A stretch of DNA of 64,000 nucleotides from Bog-473 sp963824195. Lineage in GTDB: Bacteria; Actinomycetota; Acidimicrobiia; Acidimicrobiales; RAAP-2. The stretch covers positions 73,872 through 137,871 of the forward strand of contig CAWGOJ010000040.1 in NCBI GenBank assembly GCA_963824195.1, given 5' to 3'. Below, in pieces: positions 62,864-64,000 of the stretch (position 1 is its first letter; each line of letters starts with the position of its first letter). A program made the position numbers and the translations under genes. A model generated the notes under the pieces. The model searched no databases. It was given only the letters and a program-made list of their open reading frames with translations, and was not told the DNA's origin.

Positions 62864-64000
62864 GTGGTCACCGTGAGCAACGTGCCTCCGCAGGGGGCCT
62901 ACTTGGCGAAGACCTGCCCGGAGGCGGTGCAGCTGAACGTCCTGCAGCCGTGCGAGCCGTTGCCCCGCTCCTCGTTCATGGAGATGCTCGGCCGGGAGGG
63001 CAAGGACTACGAGGTTGAGGTCTTCGGGCTGCTCGCGGCGGCCGTCCCCGGTGCGGTGGTCATCGACCGCGATCTCTCCACAAGTGCGCGGGAGGCACTG
63101 ACCCTCGGCGCCATGGGGCGCGGCGTCCCGCTGGTGATCGGGGGCCGGTTGCCGGTCGACGACACGGCGCACCGGGTCGGCGAGCCCGACCTCCTCGTCC
63201 GAGCCGACGCCCTCGACCCGAGCACGACGGGCCTTGGCTACCTGCCGGTGGACGTGAAGCATCACGGAACGCTGCAGCCCAAGAGGAACGCCGATGCGGA
63301 CGGGGCCGTCACCTGCCGCGTCGAGACGCTGTTCATCGGACCGTCCGACCCCGACGAAGATCTCGAGCCCAAGTGGCGCTGGGACGATCTCGTCCAGCTC
63401 GCCCACTACCAGCGGATGCTCGAGGCGTGTGGCCATGCCCCACGGCTCGGACGGTGGGCCGGCGTCGTGGGACGGGAGGAACTGGTCGTGTGGCACGACC
63501 TCGACGCTCCCAGGTGGGATCTCACCGAGTACATCGACGATCCACCGCCTCAGCCGCTGTCCACCATGGAGGCCTATGACCTCGAGTTCGACCACCGGAT
63601 CTCGGTGATCGACGCATCGATCACGCACCTGTCCGATCCGGCGTCGCCCCTCCTGGCCGAGCCGATCGCCATCAAGGCGTGTGACGAGTGCGGCTGGCGG
63701 GAGTGGTGCTTCGAGCGGATGGAGGCGACGGGCGACCTGAGCCTCCTGCCCGGAATGTCCGTCGCACAGCGCCGGCAGTGCCACGCTCGCGGTGTCACCA
63801 CCTTGCGGGAACTAGCTTCCCTGGACTCGCTCACCGCGCGGCTGATCGCGGCCGGGGTCGATCTGCCGTACTTCTTGGAGAGGGCGCGCGCGAGCGACCT
63901 CTCGACCGCTGTGGCCGACGTTCTGTCCCGTCGTCCGAAGCAGGCGGAGAACCTCGTCGGTCAGGGCATCGCCACCGCCGCAGACGCGGCGCACATCGAT
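62864..64000 (+). CDS. RecB-like PD-(D/E)XK nuclease with cysteine cluster, 3' end outside window
   Basis: At least 379 residues, open at the right edge. The nuclease motif is RVGEPDLLVRADAL (catalytic D109) and GYLPVDVKHHGTLQP (D130-V-K132), the PD...(D/E)xK pattern, with WDDLVQLAHYQRMLEACG as the following helix (QxxxY-like). Further on, KACDECGWREWCFERMEA has three cysteines spaced like those of Fe-S-containing Cas4/AddB/RecB-type nucleases. Later helices (RRQCHARGVTTLRELASLDS) resemble the helix-hairpin-helix repeats of TM0106-type RecB-like nucleases, which often carry a helicase or RNase H part beyond. Start: GTG 62864 or 62873, neither with a strong ribosome site. Confidence 0.78.
   Translation, partial: MVTVSNVPPQGAYLAKTCPEAVQLNVLQPCEPLPRSSFMEMLGREGKDYEVEVFGLLAAAVPGAVVIDRDLSTSAREALTLGAMGRGVPLVIGGRLPVDDTAHRVGEPDLLVRADALDPSTTGLGYLPVDVKHHGTLQPKRNADADGAVTCRVETLFIGPSDPDEDLEPKWRWDDLVQLAHYQRMLEACGHAPRLGRWAGVVGREELVVWHDLDAPRWDLTEYIDDPPPQPLSTMEAYDLEFDHRISVIDASITHLSDPASPLLAEPIAIKACDECGWREWCFERMEATGDLSLLPGMSVAQRRQCHARGVTTLRELASLDSLTARLIAAGVDLPYFLERARASDLSTAVADVLSRRPKQAENLVGQGIATAADAAHID

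Overview
The window reads as chromosomal DNA of a high-GC actinobacterium. The clues are the HspR/HAIR heat-shock arrangement (dnaK-grpE-dnaJ-hspR-clpB), a GlnR-type nitrogen box in front of amt-glnK, two F420-linked flavoprotein families (DDN-like and PPOX-like), a separate PurS/PurQ/small-PurL system and many GTG starts. The gene order would fit an Acidimicrobiia-like lineage, but that is inference and I cannot place it lower than Actinobacteria. There is no rRNA operon, CRISPR array or complete tRNA.

Layout. 1-4090: the edge of a DUF1275 membrane protein, then a heavily decayed PAS-PAS-GGDEF signalling gene interrupted by a dead IS1182-like element with recognisable inverted repeats and a CTAG target duplication. 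4091-9101: a double-CDGSH iron-sulphur protein, a PhoU-like protein, an orphan FtsX-type ABC permease and a DUF1345-like membrane protein. 9192-24499: an accessory metabolic block of two drug-efflux MFS transporters (one divergent from an HxlR regulator), an Old Yellow Enzyme, an amidase, an APH-type kinase fused to a DUF6285-like tail, a lipocalin/AttH-like protein, an SDR, a zinc alcohol dehydrogenase, a luciferase-like monooxygenase, an epoxide hydrolase, a class-C beta-lactamase-type esterase, an F420-dependent DDN-like protein and a cyclase-family protein. This looks like oxidative breakdown of a hydrophobic or cyclic substrate plus detoxification.

24613-39848 is dominated by de novo nucleotide synthesis on the minus strand: purA-purD-purB-purC-purS-purQ, and further on purL-purF-purM-pyrE. 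Most neighbours overlap by 4 nt or nearly touch. Between the two arms lie a patatin-like lipase, a methyltransferase, a small membrane protein, a basic coiled-coil protein and a cell-wall amidase. 40840-47557 is the heat-shock cluster with a HAIR operator at the dnaK promoter; clpB is frameshifted as sequenced. 47640-50180: phosphoglycerate mutase, an SPFH/ribbon-helix-helix operon under a perfect palindrome, and a GNAT enzyme. 50265-55992: nitrogen genes (amt-glnK, a second PII), membrane proteins, a stand-alone cyclic-nucleotide-binding domain, an aquaporin and a PPOX-like protein. 56024-58093 encodes a membrane Fe-S protein of the ETF:menaquinone oxidoreductase type.

58094-64000 is the most unusual part. 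The 5' half of a tRNA-Gly(CCC) gene is joined at its anticodon arm to a broken AAA ATPase gene. The same 13-nt anticodon-loop sequence recurs twice downstream, at the ends of two tandem 576-bp units that each carry an ATPase 5' end, CGTGCAAC repeats and a three-part TTTCT...TTAGAA...AGAA motif. That motif occurs twice more in front of a HAD-type gene. This looks like the scar of tandem integrative elements at a tRNA, followed by a FAD-dependent amine/amino-acid oxidase, the HAD protein and a RecB-like PD-(D/E)XK nuclease that runs off the window.
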